The notes: a model not told the origin generated them from the letters alone. Positions 23,301-36,900 are shown, counted from the first letter of the stretch. The stretch: DNA of 64,000 nucleotides from Montifringilla adamsi (GCA_017590115.1 JAGGNK010008337.1:5819609-5883608); one strand, 5' to 3'. A program made the numbers and translations.

Positions 23301-24272
23301 GGCACTAGTTATTACAGCGAGAAGCCAGAAAACTTACCCAGGGCTGAACTTTTCCAGTCTTTCAGTGCAGGGTAAATGATGAGACTGTTGCTGGTACCAG
23401 CAATACTACTGTGAGACAAGTAAAAATCCTTTTGGAGCATTGATCGTCCTGGGTGGATGGGGGGGACAAAACAAGAGTGGCAAAGCTAAGTAGTAGAGTA
23501 ATAGGGAAAGATGTGTTGGGAAGCCTGGAAATGAAATTTAAAATAAAATGGTATTTAAAATAAAATTTTACAAGAAAAAAAATAAAATCTGCCCCTGCTC
23601 CATTGTTTGATGCCATCAATTATAATTTGCCATACTTTTATTCTGCATTTCAATGGCTGTAGCTTGGGAAATGAATCAGAGTGGAATGACATAAAATAAA
23701 TAATGGTAGCTTTCATTCTGGATCAGAACATATAGAAAAGAATTGAAATTAAACTGAACTGACCTGCCATAAAATCAAAACTTCTCTTTTGGATTAAACC
23801 CCATAGATTTCCCTTTGTGGGCAGGCCCAGCCCATTATTCTGTGGTACTCTTGGACTGGCTAAGACATCCATGGAAGGACACATTTCCTGGGATGCTGGG
23901 CCTCAGCAGCTGTTTCTGTCCCATTTTTTTCCTTGTGTTTGCCTAAATTTCAAAGGTCCTGATCCTAGAGAGTGTTTATAAAGCCATTCCTTTAGGATAT
24001 GGCTGCACTACTCTTTCAGGGTAGCCTAGGCCAGACAACTAAATCTCCTCACCCTCTTTTGCAGCCCGGGGATTCCCACCTCAGCCTGAGGAGGGGCAGC
24101 CAGCCCCCATGGCTTCCTCTCCTCAGCATGGCTGCCCTGGTCCTGGCCTGGGGGGAGGGTTTTGCTGGTTGTCTGAGATGTTTCCTCCTGGCATTGCCCC
24201 ATGGCTATCAGAGCTGGCAGTGGGAATGAAGCAGGGACAGCAGAGGGAGGGATGGGCGAGCAGAGGGAGGCC
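20353..24272. other. Unique non-coding DNA with a purine-rich block
   Basis: No gene or transposon is recognised. A purine-rich stretch covers about 22975-23090 with many AG and GGAG runs. Open frames around 22120-22560 run on both strands and overlap in several frames. The region 21880-22110 is AT-rich with several TAAT words and could be regulatory. Confidence 0.4.
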
Positions 24273-24278
24273 CTGGGA
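24273..24278. repeat. Target-site duplication, left copy (CTGGGA)
   Basis: Identical to the six bases at 24676-24681, directly flanking the solo LTR. Confidence 0.85.
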
Positions 24279-24675
24279 TATTGTATTTGCGGGGTACCCC
24301 GACAAAGGAATGATGAATCTGACTCCATGTTCTCAGAAGGCTAATTTATTACTTTATAATACTATGTTATATTAAAGAATGCTATACTATACTGAGGAAT
24401 ACAGAAAGGATACTTATTGAATGCTAAAAAGATAATGAAAACTCGTGACTCTTTCCAGAGCCCTGACACAGCTTGGCACTGATTGGCCACAGAGTGAAAA
24501 TAACTCACACCAGAATCCAATGAAACAATCACCTGTGGGTAAACAATCTCCAAACACGAGCACAACACAGGAGAAGCAAATGAGATAAGAATTGTTTTCC
24601 TTTTCTCTGGGGCTTCTCAGGTTCCCAGGAGAAAAGTCCTGGGCGAAGGGATTTTTCAGAGAATGTGAATCTACA
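24279..24675 (-). mobile_element. Solo LTR of an endogenous retrovirus
   Basis: This 397-bp element reads on the minus strand. It begins TGTAGATTC and ends AATACAATA, with the usual terminal CA mutated to TA. It is flanked by a perfect 6-bp duplication, CTGGGA; six bases is typical of ERVK/ERV2-type integration. On the minus strand it carries an AATAAA signal (plus-strand 24345-24350), then the block 'agccttctgagaacatggag' near its 3' end. The same block, in similar form, occurs in the LTR at 47101-47481. No gag, pol or env sequence adjoins it, so this is a solo LTR left by recombination between the two LTRs of a provirus. The overall pattern is like known zebra finch LTRs, but I do not assign a database name. 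Confidence 0.9.
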
Positions 24676-24681
24676 CTGGGA
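24676..24681. repeat. Target-site duplication, right copy (CTGGGA)
   Basis: Pairs with 24273-24278 around the solo LTR. Confidence 0.85.
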
Positions 24682-27600
24682 GGCCTACAGGAAATGGCCG
24701 CCGCGTCCCCTCTTGATGCCTCGTGGTGCCTTGCCCTCTCCAGAGCCTTCACCACCCATTTGGGTGATATTGTCACATGCTACAGCAGCAGGTTTTTAGA
24801 TTTTTTGTGTGCTGTGGCTTTTTCTAGATTTCAGTAACTAAGAATCCCAGGTGATGGCCCCAGGTTTCCTGAGTTGTTTGGTGTGGCAGTTTGGAGTCAC
24901 CACTTTGGAGTTTTGGTGTTATTCCCTCTCCCTGCTTTCCTAGTGTGTTCATAGCACTAAGGTGCTCAATAAAAACTTCTCACACAGTCTAAGCACAGAC
25001 TTTAACCATATCTTTGAACATGTTATTTTTATTAGCAGGGTCTGTTATCTGCCAAACAGGACGTTCAAAGCACTGATGGAATCTCACCTCAGTGAGGGCA
25101 CAGCAGGGAGAGCAACATGTTCATCTTTCTGTCATGTATCTTTCAAGAACTGGAAATAAATACTAGGCTATGAAGCTTTTGCAGAATACAGTGTTATTTA
25201 GACACTGGAAGACTCTTGCCAGGTAAAGCAATGGGCAGGCTTTTTTTTTCCTCTAACGACAAAATATTACCCTTCATCCCTTAAGTCTTGTTAAAGCCAT
25301 GTGAATATGTATTTGAGACAGACAAATTAGCTTACTTTATGTTTAAGGTAGTTTAGTTTATTGGATTATGATAAATATAATCAGATGCTAGAAATCCTAA
25401 AAAAAAAAATAGAATTAATTTTACTGTGGAAGATTATAAAATAAAAAATAATATTGACAATAAATTAACATAAAACATAACAAAAATTAAATCTGGAACC
25501 AAAGTTCAAAGCAACTCTTCAAATTGTAACATCCAAATACAACTCTTCAGGTTTTTAAGCTGAAGTGAGGTAGTTTAAACTTTTTCACATGAAAGTTAAT
25601 TTCTGTTTGCAGAGCCACACTGAAACACTTTAACCTGGCTTATATTACTGAATCCTTGCAGTGACCTGTAGGAAATTTCTCTGCAGACTGAGGGGTTTTG
25701 TCAGAGAGTTGCATGTTATCCCCATAACGATGCTAATATTTTGACTCTGTCTCACAAACCAAATATTGCAATACCAGATTACTTATCCTGAGGCAAAATA
25801 TTTTGATCTCACTTCCTAAATGTAATCCAAACATTTTTGAAAGAGCAGAGCTTTTCATTCCAAGAATTTCTTTTCTATCATAAGTGTATTTCAGTGGAAC
25901 AGTCCTGTGCCATTACAACTTCCAGCTACAATTTCAAAAAGCACAATCTTTTAGAATCTCACTTGCTAGATAACACCATACTTTTCTGTGCCTTTTTTTC
26001 TGAATAAACAAGCCATAATTTAGAGCTGTAATAAAGAAAACAAACTTTTCAACATTGGTCTTACACTGGCTGGTTAGAAAATGTTTGAGAAAACATTTTG
26101 CCAGGTAAATACATTATTGATTATTTTAGAATAAAATGAACCAAGCTGATAACTAGGCAAATAAAATGGGTCAGTATTTAAGAATGGTTTTATGAGTTCT
26201 ACACCACTGCATAGGAAAAGCCAATAGCAATGAGATTGTGGTGACAAATATGCTTAAACAAATGCGGTGTTTCTGATGATGTTCGTGACCCACTCCCTTA
26301 TCTCCTTGGCATACTGAACAACAAAAGTAGGAAAAACTGCTGACATGGCCTCTGGAAAGTAGCTGTCTTGACCTGAAGAAACTCAGAATTTACCTGAGAA
26401 TTACAGAGTAAGGGGACAAATTCCTTACTGCTTAGGGTTTTGAGACATAAAAAAACCAAAAAAGCGCCATTGGAATCTTAAATTTGTAAACTTTGCATTT
26501 CAGCTCAACATTTCAGACATCTCGTGTGTCAGAAACATGGTGACCTGAAACTGGAACTTGGCCTATGCTGACAAAGGATCTATTTGCTAAGCATTGAGGA
26601 TGATCCAACTGGAGCATTTGGATGCCCTCAGTACACCAGGATGCACAGTCTATTCAGAAATCTGGAACAGACTTCTGGAGGGCTGCAGATTCAGATGAAC
26701 ACAACAGGCATAAATTTCTGGGAGCATAAACTTTTGCAACCCTACCTAAGTGAGAATAACTGAGTCCACAGATTATTGTGATGTGATGATTGTATGTTTT
26801 TTTACTTTGTGCTAAAAATTAAACTGGAAAATTGGGTTAATAATTCTGAACTTTTTTCCTCCCCTTCAGCTCCCTTTCATTCATTCCTGGCTGAGCAAAT
26901 GAGCAAATGAAAGGGGCGTCTTGCAGAAATACAGTTAGCAGAAAGCAATATAATGAACAAGCTTGTTTTGGAAACCATGAAGTGCTATCATCCGTAAGAA
27001 TAAGTCTGAATAAACCCTCTGATAGCCTCAAGCCCAGCCTGTTCTTTGTGGACTTGTGGGTAATTGCCACGGTGAAGAATGTGCATATATTAAATTACAG
27101 GTATGATTTAAAAATTTTTTTTACTTAGTTAAATACATTAAATTCCATGCTTGCTTCGCTTAATGTCAGCATAAGACTCCAGGCATCCTTGTAATGTAAT
27201 AACCATTGGAATCATACACAGAACTGCTGTTCTGTGGCAGGTGACAGCACAGCTTTGCATTAATGTGAGGCTATTATTAATAACACTAATATATTCACTT
27301 GTAGAGATAGTGCATAATGCAAAAAGGTTATTATTTTTGAATAGTTTAGTCTGACTGTTTTCTATACTTCGTTGAATAATGCCACATTTGGAAACGGCCA
27401 GCCATGGGTGTGTCGCCTGTAAAAACAAACACCTTGCATGACTGTATTAAGTTCAAACCTTGTTTTTCTTTGCTTGGGTTCTGAGCCATGGCTGCTACCA
27501 CAAGACAGATTAATAACCATAGGATTAGCAGAAAATACATCCTGTGTGTGTGCTGCAAAGGGTATGGCTGATCCTTAGGAGATGACAATATAAACTCATT

Positions 27601-28559
27601 TGTGCTTCATGGGAAGCAAAACAGCCTCACAGACCAGCAGAAGTTTCCTTCCTATTTCACAGCACCATTCTGTAATCAGCATCTTAAATTGTATTATCTA
27701 TAACATAAGGTCATAATGCAGCAGCCTGGCGGCTTATGTGAACTGCAAATCCCTGCCCTGGTAAAAGAGCTTTGCAAAGAGACACCACAGAAGTCACCCA
27801 AACTGAGACAAGCACAGGAGAAAGCTATGCTTTTAAATACAGAGCAGCTCATATCACAAGCCAGCTGGCTGAGATAAATAGTTTACAGTTCTAAATCAGT
27901 GGTAATTTCTAGGTGTTATGTCTCTCTGTATTATGCAGTCACTATGAGGCAGAAAGCATTAATTCTCAGAAGATTTATACATTAATGTTTTACACAAAAT
28001 ATACCGCAGACAAGAAGAGGAGTTTTCAAAAGCAGCAGACTGACCTAAGCTACCTCTCAATCACAAGCCTCTTCAGGGGGTTTTGAAAAGTCTCAGCCAA
28101 AGGGTTTGGTTTTGTTTTGCTCCAAGTGCAGGCAGGAGCAGGGGCCTGCTGGGGTATGCAGAAGGTGTCTCCTGGAAATTTTATTGGAGTGAATATCAGA
28201 GATGGCCAAGGTGGCTGTCTGGTTTTGGAAACAGGGTGTCCTGCCCTGCCAAGAGCTGCAGTTTCTGGTCACTTTGTGTCACCTGGAGGCAGCCCCAGGC
28301 CTTCCCTCCCTGTGGCTGATCCATCTGTCCCTGGAATTGGTTCCCAGTCAGTACAGTCATGCACCTCTGTGGTTATTAGTGTCCACTAGGATGGACATGG
28401 AGGCAAACAGAGAGAGTGGGGGGCATTTTTTGTAGCACACTGGAGAAGGAGACACAAGTAGCTGGTGCTTCTGGGGGCGTATGGTTTAGAGACAGGACAT
28501 TTTTTTCATGCAAACAATTTGCCAAATGTTTCTTATAAATCCCCTGTCTAAAATAGTAA
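24682..28559. other. Unique AT-rich non-coding DNA
   Basis: No gene or transposon is recognised. The segment 25320-25560 is extremely AT-rich with A-runs. The segments 27060-27330 and 27660-27800 are AT-rich with octamer- and homeodomain-like words ('atgcaaa', 'taat') and may be regulatory, untested. Confidence 0.4.
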
Positions 28560-28830
28560 GATCTGTCGAGGTTCCCTGGGATTTATAACAGCCTAATAAC
28601 CATAAAAAGTGACTGTATTAGCATGGGGTGATCAATAGAGTTTTCTTAAAGTTGTAGATAAAAATGAACAGCAGAGGAAAGGAAACCCTTCATGTTTACA
28701 CGGTGGGAGCTCTTGTATTAATTGGCACATAATCAGGTACAGCTGCTAATAATCAGGCAGCTCTTAAAACTGACACACAGCATACTGCCAATGCAGCCTG
28801 AAGAGCTAACGAATATTAAACATTATCTAA
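28560..28830. other. Possible conserved regulatory block
   Basis: The stretch lacks simple repeats and transposon remnants and is dense in developmental-factor words: several TAAT sites, 'tgtttac' (forkhead-like), 'cagctg' (E-box), and repeated 'aatcagg' strings. Avian conserved non-coding elements often look like this. Only a multi-species alignment can decide. Confidence 0.25.
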
Positions 28831-31800
28831 AATTCAGGTTGCTGGATGAAAGTCTTATATTCTTCTGAGCTTACAGATGGCTGGTCCTGGGTTCTGCTGA
28901 CATCAAGATGAGACACTGTGGGATTCCCTCATGTCATAAACCATCTCTTTCCCTACTTGCAGGTCACTGAAAAGTATCTGTCAAAATACACTTTTATTTC
29001 CTGTGCCCTGTATCTTGATCACACCAGTCTCCAGAGCACTCAGTTTTCTTGAAGGGACATTCTGCACATTCTTTGTGGGATCTTCTTTTTATTTCTTTTA
29101 TTGTTGTCCTCTGGAGAAATTATGCACCTCAGCCTGCCAGAGCTACCCCAGGGTCACACAACAGCAGGCAAGTTCAAACAAGAATATAAACTCAAGAAAG
29201 CAAATTGTGTAGCAACAAAGGATTGAGCTCTTGATTACAACCTTGGAAGCACTTACAGGCACAGCAAAAAATCCCCAAACATTTAGGAAACCTGCAGTGA
29301 CTCTAATAACACCCTCTTGTTCTATCTGTCACTTAGGGTTTTTTCTCTCAGCTATCTGTCAAGGGGCCAATTCAGCCAGATAACCCCTCCATGGGGCTGG
29401 ATTTCTGAGTAGGTTGTCATCCTGGTGTTTCCATTAATTTTAATATGCAAGGGCTTTCTTGTTGCTATTAAGTGCAAACAAAGCTTGGAGGATGTCTGTT
29501 TCTTCACCCACTTAGGGTCTCCTGCTCCCCTGCAGCCTTGGCGTGGGTGTTGCTTGTTCACATAAGCTAATGAGATATCTCCAACATGAAGCATGACAGC
29601 TCTGGTTTGTGAATAAGGTTGCTGAAGGGCTGAGCTTTTCCTGTTCTCTTTAGAAGGTGAGCTGAACTGCATTTAGAAGACTTTATGTGATCTTTTATTA
29701 ATCCCATGAGTCTGCTTGCACAACATTTATGTCCTTTGGCTTCGTGACACTTTTACGGTGACCACGCAAGTGGCCATGCAGCTACACACTAGTCATTTCA
29801 GGGTTTGTTCTGCCAGACAGAGATATCCCAAGGTTTGTATTACATTGCTTTAAGAATGGCTTTTGGGACACATGAAACACCTTTTCTTGCAATCAGTCAC
29901 AGCTGTGACAGCTTTCATGTGTGCCTTTACAAAGATAATCAGCAGCTGCATTTGTTTCGTCTCTCCAAAACACCCTTCCCCATCTTGGCCTAGGTGTTCC
30001 TTGCATTAATATTCATAAATTTGATATTAATTAAGTGTGAGATGTGGTCTCATATTATCTGAGGTTCTTTCTTCTCTTCATGTCTGTAGCATGCTGATTT
30101 TATGATCTTCCCCCCAAAGAAGTGAAAGGATAAATGAGTAAATACAGACTTGTGTAAAAGCTGGTGCCACGTGTTGCCTGGTGACTAATGGCTGTCAGAT
30201 CTAAATTAGCCAGCCTGCTCTGGAGACAGGTGATTAACAAATAGGGACCTCAGGAACAGGAAGAAGCACAAAGGGGAGGAGATTAAGAGAGTTCACAAGA
30301 GGGAGAAAGGGTTAAACACTTAGAGAGGTGTAGGCTGAAGTCCCTGCAGTAATAATTGTTTTTATTTATTGCTGTGCTGATGAAAGCGTTTCTACCTTTC
30401 TGGTTTTTGTAAATGCCCTTGATTTCTCTCTGTGGCCTGACCCTCTGGTTTGCTTTTTCTGATAGAAGTGCAAAGGGTTTGGATGGGGGTTTTATAATTT
30501 TGTTCCAAATGTGTTATTTTCTTGAGTAGACCTTGCTCTGTTTCGTGCACTTGAAAGGCACAAGCACAATAAAGTGTATGCAGAGTGAAATCAAAAGTGG
30601 TGCAAAGAAGAATTGCAGAATAGCACACTGATGCTACTTATCAATTTCGGTGGTTGTTATTTTGTGGTTTGGGTTTCTGTTTTGTTCTTTTTACAAGCTC
30701 ATCAGAGCAAATAGGTACTGGACAAATCCTTACAGCTTGAAAAATTTGTTTGGAAGCATCTTCTGCTTTTTTCCAGAACTGGTGTGTATATTTGATTCCA
30801 TTTTTTGATATACTGAGTGTGAAACTTTCTCTTTGAAATATGCAGTAGTTTCTTATGTGTCTACATAGTGATTCTAGAAAATTTATTTATTTTTTTCAAT
30901 TTTCAAATAAGAAAACAGGAAAGTGGCTTTTGATTGGAATAAAAAATAAATATGAAGAAATTAATGGAAAGCAGGAGAGAATGGGAATAGAGTGTAAGGC
31001 ATATATTGAAAATTTTGAAGAGTGGAGCATGTGTCGGAAACTGTCCTAAATATGTGGTTACACTTTAAATTCTGCCTCAACTACTCAGTATTAATGAATT
31101 GGTTTTGCCTGGATTGTATTTTAAGCTTGTAGATTTTATGTTTATTTATTGGTTTTAAGGACTGCTATGCTAAAGAAATATGAAGCACCAAAAATAGGGC
31201 ACAAATCCACTCTGGGGTACTGCAGATGATCTCATTTACAGGAAAGCCCAACACTGGGTTATTTTGAATATACCCTGTGTGAATCTCTCTCTTTATTTAG
31301 TGTGTAGTCAGCATTAAAAATAACATTTCACCATATGTGAAGAACAAGAAGTGATCAATACCAAGTCAGGCTACCTGCCAAAGAGGGTTTTTTTTAAAAA
31401 TTTGTGTTTGTTTGGGTTTTTTTCCCCCAAGGATTAAAAACATGAAAGAATAATACTATTAAGAACTTTATTCTGTGTTGTTTGAAAAAGAAAAAATTAA
31501 TCCTTAAATAAAACTTTTGTGCTATCACAAGGGTGTAAATCCTGATGGCTTTGGAGCTTTTTGGTACTTCTGAAGATGTACGTCAAGAGCTGTCATGCCT
31601 TTTCTGAAGGTAAGAATAGTTACCATGCTTTTTTTTGGAGTAAAGGGAGAGCCAGTAAGCTTTACTTTCCTTAAATCCATGGTTTGTGGGTATCCAGGTA
31701 TTCCTATATGAAAAAGTGCTCTAATCAATAAAATATTAGATTTGATGTCCCCCTGAAGCAAATAGACCTTTTTACCTCCTTCAAGTACAAGAGCAGTTTT

Positions 31801-32746
31801 GGAAGTATCTTAATATTGCTATGATGAAATATACTGCAATTGAAGTAGAACCATTTGGGCTAAGAATGAAAGGGCATTTTTTCCATTAACTTAATATATT
31901 TTTACTTGCTGTAAGTTTGTGCTGTGGTTAAGATATAGACAATGCTATGAAGGGATGAGGAGCCTGGTGCATTTAAGATCGTCATGATTCATCTCTCTCA
32001 AGAGAGTGCTCAGAAATAGAAAGCTTACTGAAGACAGTTAATTCTAGTCCTGCCAGAGGATCTTGGGGCAGCAATATTGAATATTAAAGCACCAGATATG
32101 AAATAAACCCAAAACTTCATTGGGAACAACTGAAATAGATGAGTTTGCTCTTTATGTTTTTCCTCTCAGATATTAGAACAAATTCCCTGTTGGAATGTGT
32201 GTGTATGTTGGTCAGCCCCCATTCTTCTTGGTATTTCTAGTGTGCTTAATTTCTGGGACTTCAGTAAGCTGTGCTTTATTTTTCTGGTGGAAAAATGTGT
32301 AAATTATAGTAGTTTGCATAAATTTTACATAGTACTTCACTCTGGATCTTTTGCAAATGTAAAAGCAAAGCTATTGTGTCTATTCATGGACAGTTTGGCT
32401 GTTTCATTCTGTCCCTTATGCCTGCAAGGGAAAACTTGAATTCTAACACTAGAGATGTCTTCTGGATGATACTGTGGAACAGTTACATTTTTCCTTTAAT
32501 TTTAAGCCTCCTTATCCTATTCCTGATATGGCTTTCCATCCAAAAGGGGTCTTGAAACACACTTTTCTGTGAATCTTTCCATTTACTCTGTCCTCAACTT
32601 GCTACTCACAAATTGTATTTCTAATAAAGTTTTGACTCGTCATAAGAGAGAGATATAAATTGAATGTTTCTCATACCTGTCCATGAAAATCTCAGTATAA
32701 ATCCACCTGGGAGCCAGAGGCAGGGGAGAAAAAAATCATGTCTCTG
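28831..32746. other. Unique non-coding DNA
   Basis: No gene or transposon is recognised. The segments 29380-29780 and 30130-30340 have even base composition without repeats and could hold regulatory sequence. Short frames are not family-like. Confidence 0.4.
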
Positions 32747-32938
32747 TTGCTGAAAGTTCCAGCTTTCATAGCAAGGAGACAAGGTTAGTTGTTTCTTACC
32801 ATCCTAGAGGTTGCTGAAAGTTCCAGCTTTGATAGCAAGGAGACAAAGTTAGTTGTTGCTTACCATCCTAGAGGTTGCTGAAAGTTTCAGCTTTGATAGC
32901 AAGGAGACAAGGTTAGTTGTTGCTTACCATCCTAGAGG
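32747..32938 (+). repeat. 64-bp minisatellite, three copies
   Basis: Copies start at 32747, 32811 and 32875, each exactly 64 bp, beginning 'ttgctgaaagtt' and ending 'ccatcctagagg'. Copies differ at one to four positions (c/g at 'cttt(c/g)atag', a/g at 'caa(a/g)gtt', t/g at 'tgtt(t/g)c', c/t at 'gtt(c/t)c'). Spacing is constant, so this is a head-to-tail array without spacers. Copies two and three share two variants against copy one, suggesting stepwise growth. No transposon family is recognised. Confidence 0.96.
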
Positions 32939-33544
32939 TTGTCCTTGCACATGTCCTTCTCCTTTGTTAAGCTGGGGTCATGCAGAGGCATGTGAGTGCA
33001 TGAAGAGCTTGGGGAGAGCCTCAGGTGTCCCAGGGAAACCTGGAGCTGCACTGTGGGCTCACATCGGGTGAGAAGCAGAATGAAATGTCGAGCACTGGAG
33101 CACTCATTCTAGGCATGAGGTAGTGAAGTGAGAACAATGCAGCATGTCACATACTGAGAGGAAAGCTCTTTGCATCTGCAGGTTCAGGATGGGAATGATG
33201 AAATGATGGTGCAGTTTGTGGGGAGGACCAAATGTGAAGCAAGCTGAAATTAGGCTGCTGGTCAGCTACCTATGCCATATGAAATAAGTATACATGGTTT
33301 TATAGCAGCTTCTGAAAGATGTGCTGGACTAAGAGATATTCTTGATGGTATGAAAATGACAATGCGATTTTCTTCCTTTTTTTTTTTTCTTCCCTTCTGC
33401 CTTCTTCTTGTCTCAGTTCCACCTCATCGAACACTTCCCTTTTGTCGATCATGTGAGAAGCACCATTTTCCTAGCACCTACCAGCATATATGCCTCTCTC
33501 ACTTTCCACCTGCTTCCTTAAAGATTAGTTTCATGTTATGATCC
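32939..33544. other. Unique non-coding DNA
   Basis: No gene, RNA or transposon is recognised. The 89-codon frame at 33272-33541 crosses a T-run and has no known motif. Confidence 0.45.
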
Positions 33545-33930
33545 ACCAAAGTAACCCACCTAGCACCTTGCTGCAGAGATTGCAGGAGCAGCTTCACATC
33601 GCCGACAAAATCCCATCAAAGCCGGAAATTGTTTTCTTTATGTGAGTGGCAAGGCAATTACCGAGCTGAGTGACATGAGTGAAGGAGTGCATTTACACCA
33701 GAAGCTATTGCTACAGCAGAAACTACTGGCAGGAAAGCAGTGACTGACATCCCTTGGCTTATTATTATGGGCCTTGTCTAAATGGAATAGAAGCAATGAC
33801 TGTTACTGCATTTCTAATCAACAAAGTGTTATGCCAGTAATTAAGTTTGAACTGACTCGCATCTCCTTTCTAGGCATTAATTGGAGGAAGATATGCAGAT
33901 TGCTGGTTAATAATAGAATGTTTATAGTTC
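33545..33930. other. Possible conserved regulatory block
   Basis: Repeat-free sequence with CpG kept in several short words ('catcgccgac', 'agccgga', 'accgagctgagtgacat', 'gactcgcat') next to TAAT-rich stretches ('cagtaattaag', 'ggcattaattgg'). Survival of CpG in AT-rich bird DNA without an island often reflects constraint. This is the best enhancer-like candidate outside the CpG island, on composition alone. Confidence 0.3.
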
Positions 33931-36900
33931 TATATTAATTTTCTTCATGTTTATCCATTTGTGTGATTGCTTGTGTGGCAAATATTTGATCCTGTATGTG
34001 TCTGTTTAGCCATCAGACTGTTTATAAACATCATTGTTTATTGTGATAGTGACACCTTAAAGCTCTGCAACTTGCAGAGCCTAATAGCAGTGAATATAGA
34101 ACATTATCTTGCATAATAGAGGAAGGCCTTTCAAAGAAAACTCCAGATTGTCCAAACCACATATGGATGTCAGAGATGGGAACAGTGTGAGCTGCATGCT
34201 GAACCTATTTTAAACTCCCACTCATGGTTTCCAAATGCAGTACTCTGTCAGAATGTAGGCATAGAGAATTTTGGGTGCTACAGCACTCATGTAAATAAAG
34301 GCTCCAGAAATCTGTTTTGTCAGAAGTGTTAATAATTTTGTTACAGCTTGTGGTGGTGCAACTAAATCTGGAACCTAATGTATAGGTGCAATTAGATTGT
34401 GACTAATCGTAGAATATATTTATGATGTTCACTGCCCAAAGAAGCCAAAAAACTGGCAAAAGCATTTTCATTGTTTTGTACAGGGTGACAAAGGGCTTTG
34501 TGGGGAGAGAAAATACTCTTGTATCACGCAGAGGCAGACACATGCTTTATCCATTGACCCAAAAGCCAAATCCAAATGCATGTTCCCGTACCTTCCAGTA
34601 GGTGTTGTGTACAGGGGAGCAGCTCTGCACCAGCCCAGGTGTCAGTTTGTTCTGCACCCACTCATTTGCTGCTGTAAATGAACAAATTAACTGTGTTATT
34701 GAATTGGGAACAAAACATCATTCCTTCTGCCTGGGCTTTGTCAGTATATCAGTTTTCCATAGATGCAGTCCTGTCCTCAAGAGTTCTCTAAAGTGTGCCC
34801 TATTCCGTCTGTTCTAGTAGACCAAAGATAAAGTATTTGGCCAGGGAGACGGCCAGCTTGTCTTCTTATACAACAAACAGTGTTGTTTGGCTTAGCTAAA
34901 CTATTTTCTTGCACCTCCTGGGGAATGAGAAAACTGCTTGGGAACAATCATTTTTATTTATACTGAAGGGAAATACTGTTTCTTATAATAGCAGAGTTCA
35001 GGTTTTTACATGAAGCCTCTAGACAGTTCTTAATTCACGAGGTGACCATCATACACAGGAGTTAGCTGGTGTGAAGTTTTTGTGCCTTTGGGATTGCACA
35101 GGATGGCTGAATGCTGCCCTCCAGCCTTTTTATCAGCAGGAAAAAATGAACTTGCTTAATTCTGATTTTCCCCTTGTTGCATCTTTATACAAATGACTCT
35201 CCATAAACTTGCAGCTTGTTTTTAATTAGTTTCTGGAAATACTGCTTTGAAAAAACCATCAAGGAGCTCTGGAGATCAAGTAAAAAGCCTTATAGGTGTT
35301 TGCTTTTTCCTACTCCCCATTCCTTTGACATTTTAGCAAACAGATTAATTTTATATTTGAGTTGCTGCTGCAATTTGCAGCATTGGGTAACGTGTGGGTA
35401 TATCACATTAAGCAATGGCTTGGGACTGGTGTCAGAGAAGGGCCTCTTCCTGGGAAACCATCTGCTTGCCAGTAGTTCACAGCTGAATTTACAACCAATG
35501 TAAATGCTTGTGACACCACTTCTTCCTTTTGGAGGTGCTCAGTGTGGATGGGGTGGAAAAGTCTCAGGCAGCTGCTTCTGCACTCATATGTAGCTTTCAG
35601 TCTGGGATTGCATGTGGTCACACAGACACGTGGGGTTTGTGCATATATTGCTCCAGGTAAGCACTTGATGGGGGTTAAAGAAAGCAGATGTATGGGAAAA
35701 AATCCTGAACTACAAGCAGTGGCTCCGGCTCCCACAGAGAAGTGTCTAGGCAGGAAACACTGTCAATATCCTTCAAATACTTGAAAAATACTTCAGAGAT
35801 TATTTTAATTTTTCAGTCTTGTTTAATCTTTCTTGAGTTAAGAAAAATGGTGAGAACCTCCAAACTACTTTTGTAAAGGCCTTCCATTATAAGTCACTCC
35901 TCTAAATTTGGTTTGAAATTGCTTCTTGCTCTCTAGGAAAATTTGATTTCTCAGTATTCTTACTGGACACAAAGGTTTGAGTTTGTAACTATCTCTCTGA
36001 AATCACATCCATGCCACAATAAAAATAGTTTCAATAAAATACAAAAGCTAAACTAATGAAAGATCTATGTGCTTTTATAGTGGTTGAATAGTGGAAAAAT
36101 GAGGAAGAAGAAGAATGTGTTTCTGAATGAACTGATAGGAGGAATGTGCTCTAGGGCTTTGGACAGGAATATTCTCTGCTACAATTAAAATCTCTTCCTT
36201 CTGTGATACACCCATCTGGATTTCTGTCCTATGAATGCTTTGGAAGTACTACATTTTTTTTTTCTTTCTTGAGGGTCATTAAGTCCAGTCTGTAGCTTCT
36301 GCTTTCTCGGTCTCTGATTGTTTTCTTGACTCTCCTTTACACTCTATCCAGTTGAGCTATAGCCATCTACACATAAACAAACCCACAACTGTGATATTTG
36401 AAGTTGAAGCTGCTGAGACACCCTAAGAGATTGGCTGCCAAAAATCTTTAAATGAGAATTCTATCTATGAAGAGGTTTAAATCACTGCAGGGGTAAAACT
36501 GATACATTTATCTAACAGCTTTCAGTAAGAAGGAGCTACATGTTTTTCCAAGGTGGTCCTACTCTAAAAGATTTCCAAATTAGCATACCTGCAATTAAGC
36601 ACAGACTTTCATGTAGGTCTTAATGACACTGAATGGTCTTTATAAGGCTTGTTTCAAAATTATCAACATTCCTGTAAGACCATGGGGTCTGGATGTGATG
36701 TGGTCTCCAAAGTAATATTCTCAAGGATAGGAAAGTACTGTTATACCCTGGGAGCTGAAGCATCAGCTGCTTATTTATCCTTAAAGACACCAGTCCGTTT
36801 CCAGAATTGTCAGGGAAGGGGACCACTACTTTAAGACAGTTTAGCCTGTTCTTTATTCCATATGAGGTGCCTTGAAGAATTGCAGACCTAGCTGAGGTAT

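Noticed and set aside
32747..32938. CRISPR-like array
   Set aside because: The units abut with no unique spacers and the setting is vertebrate; it is a minisatellite.
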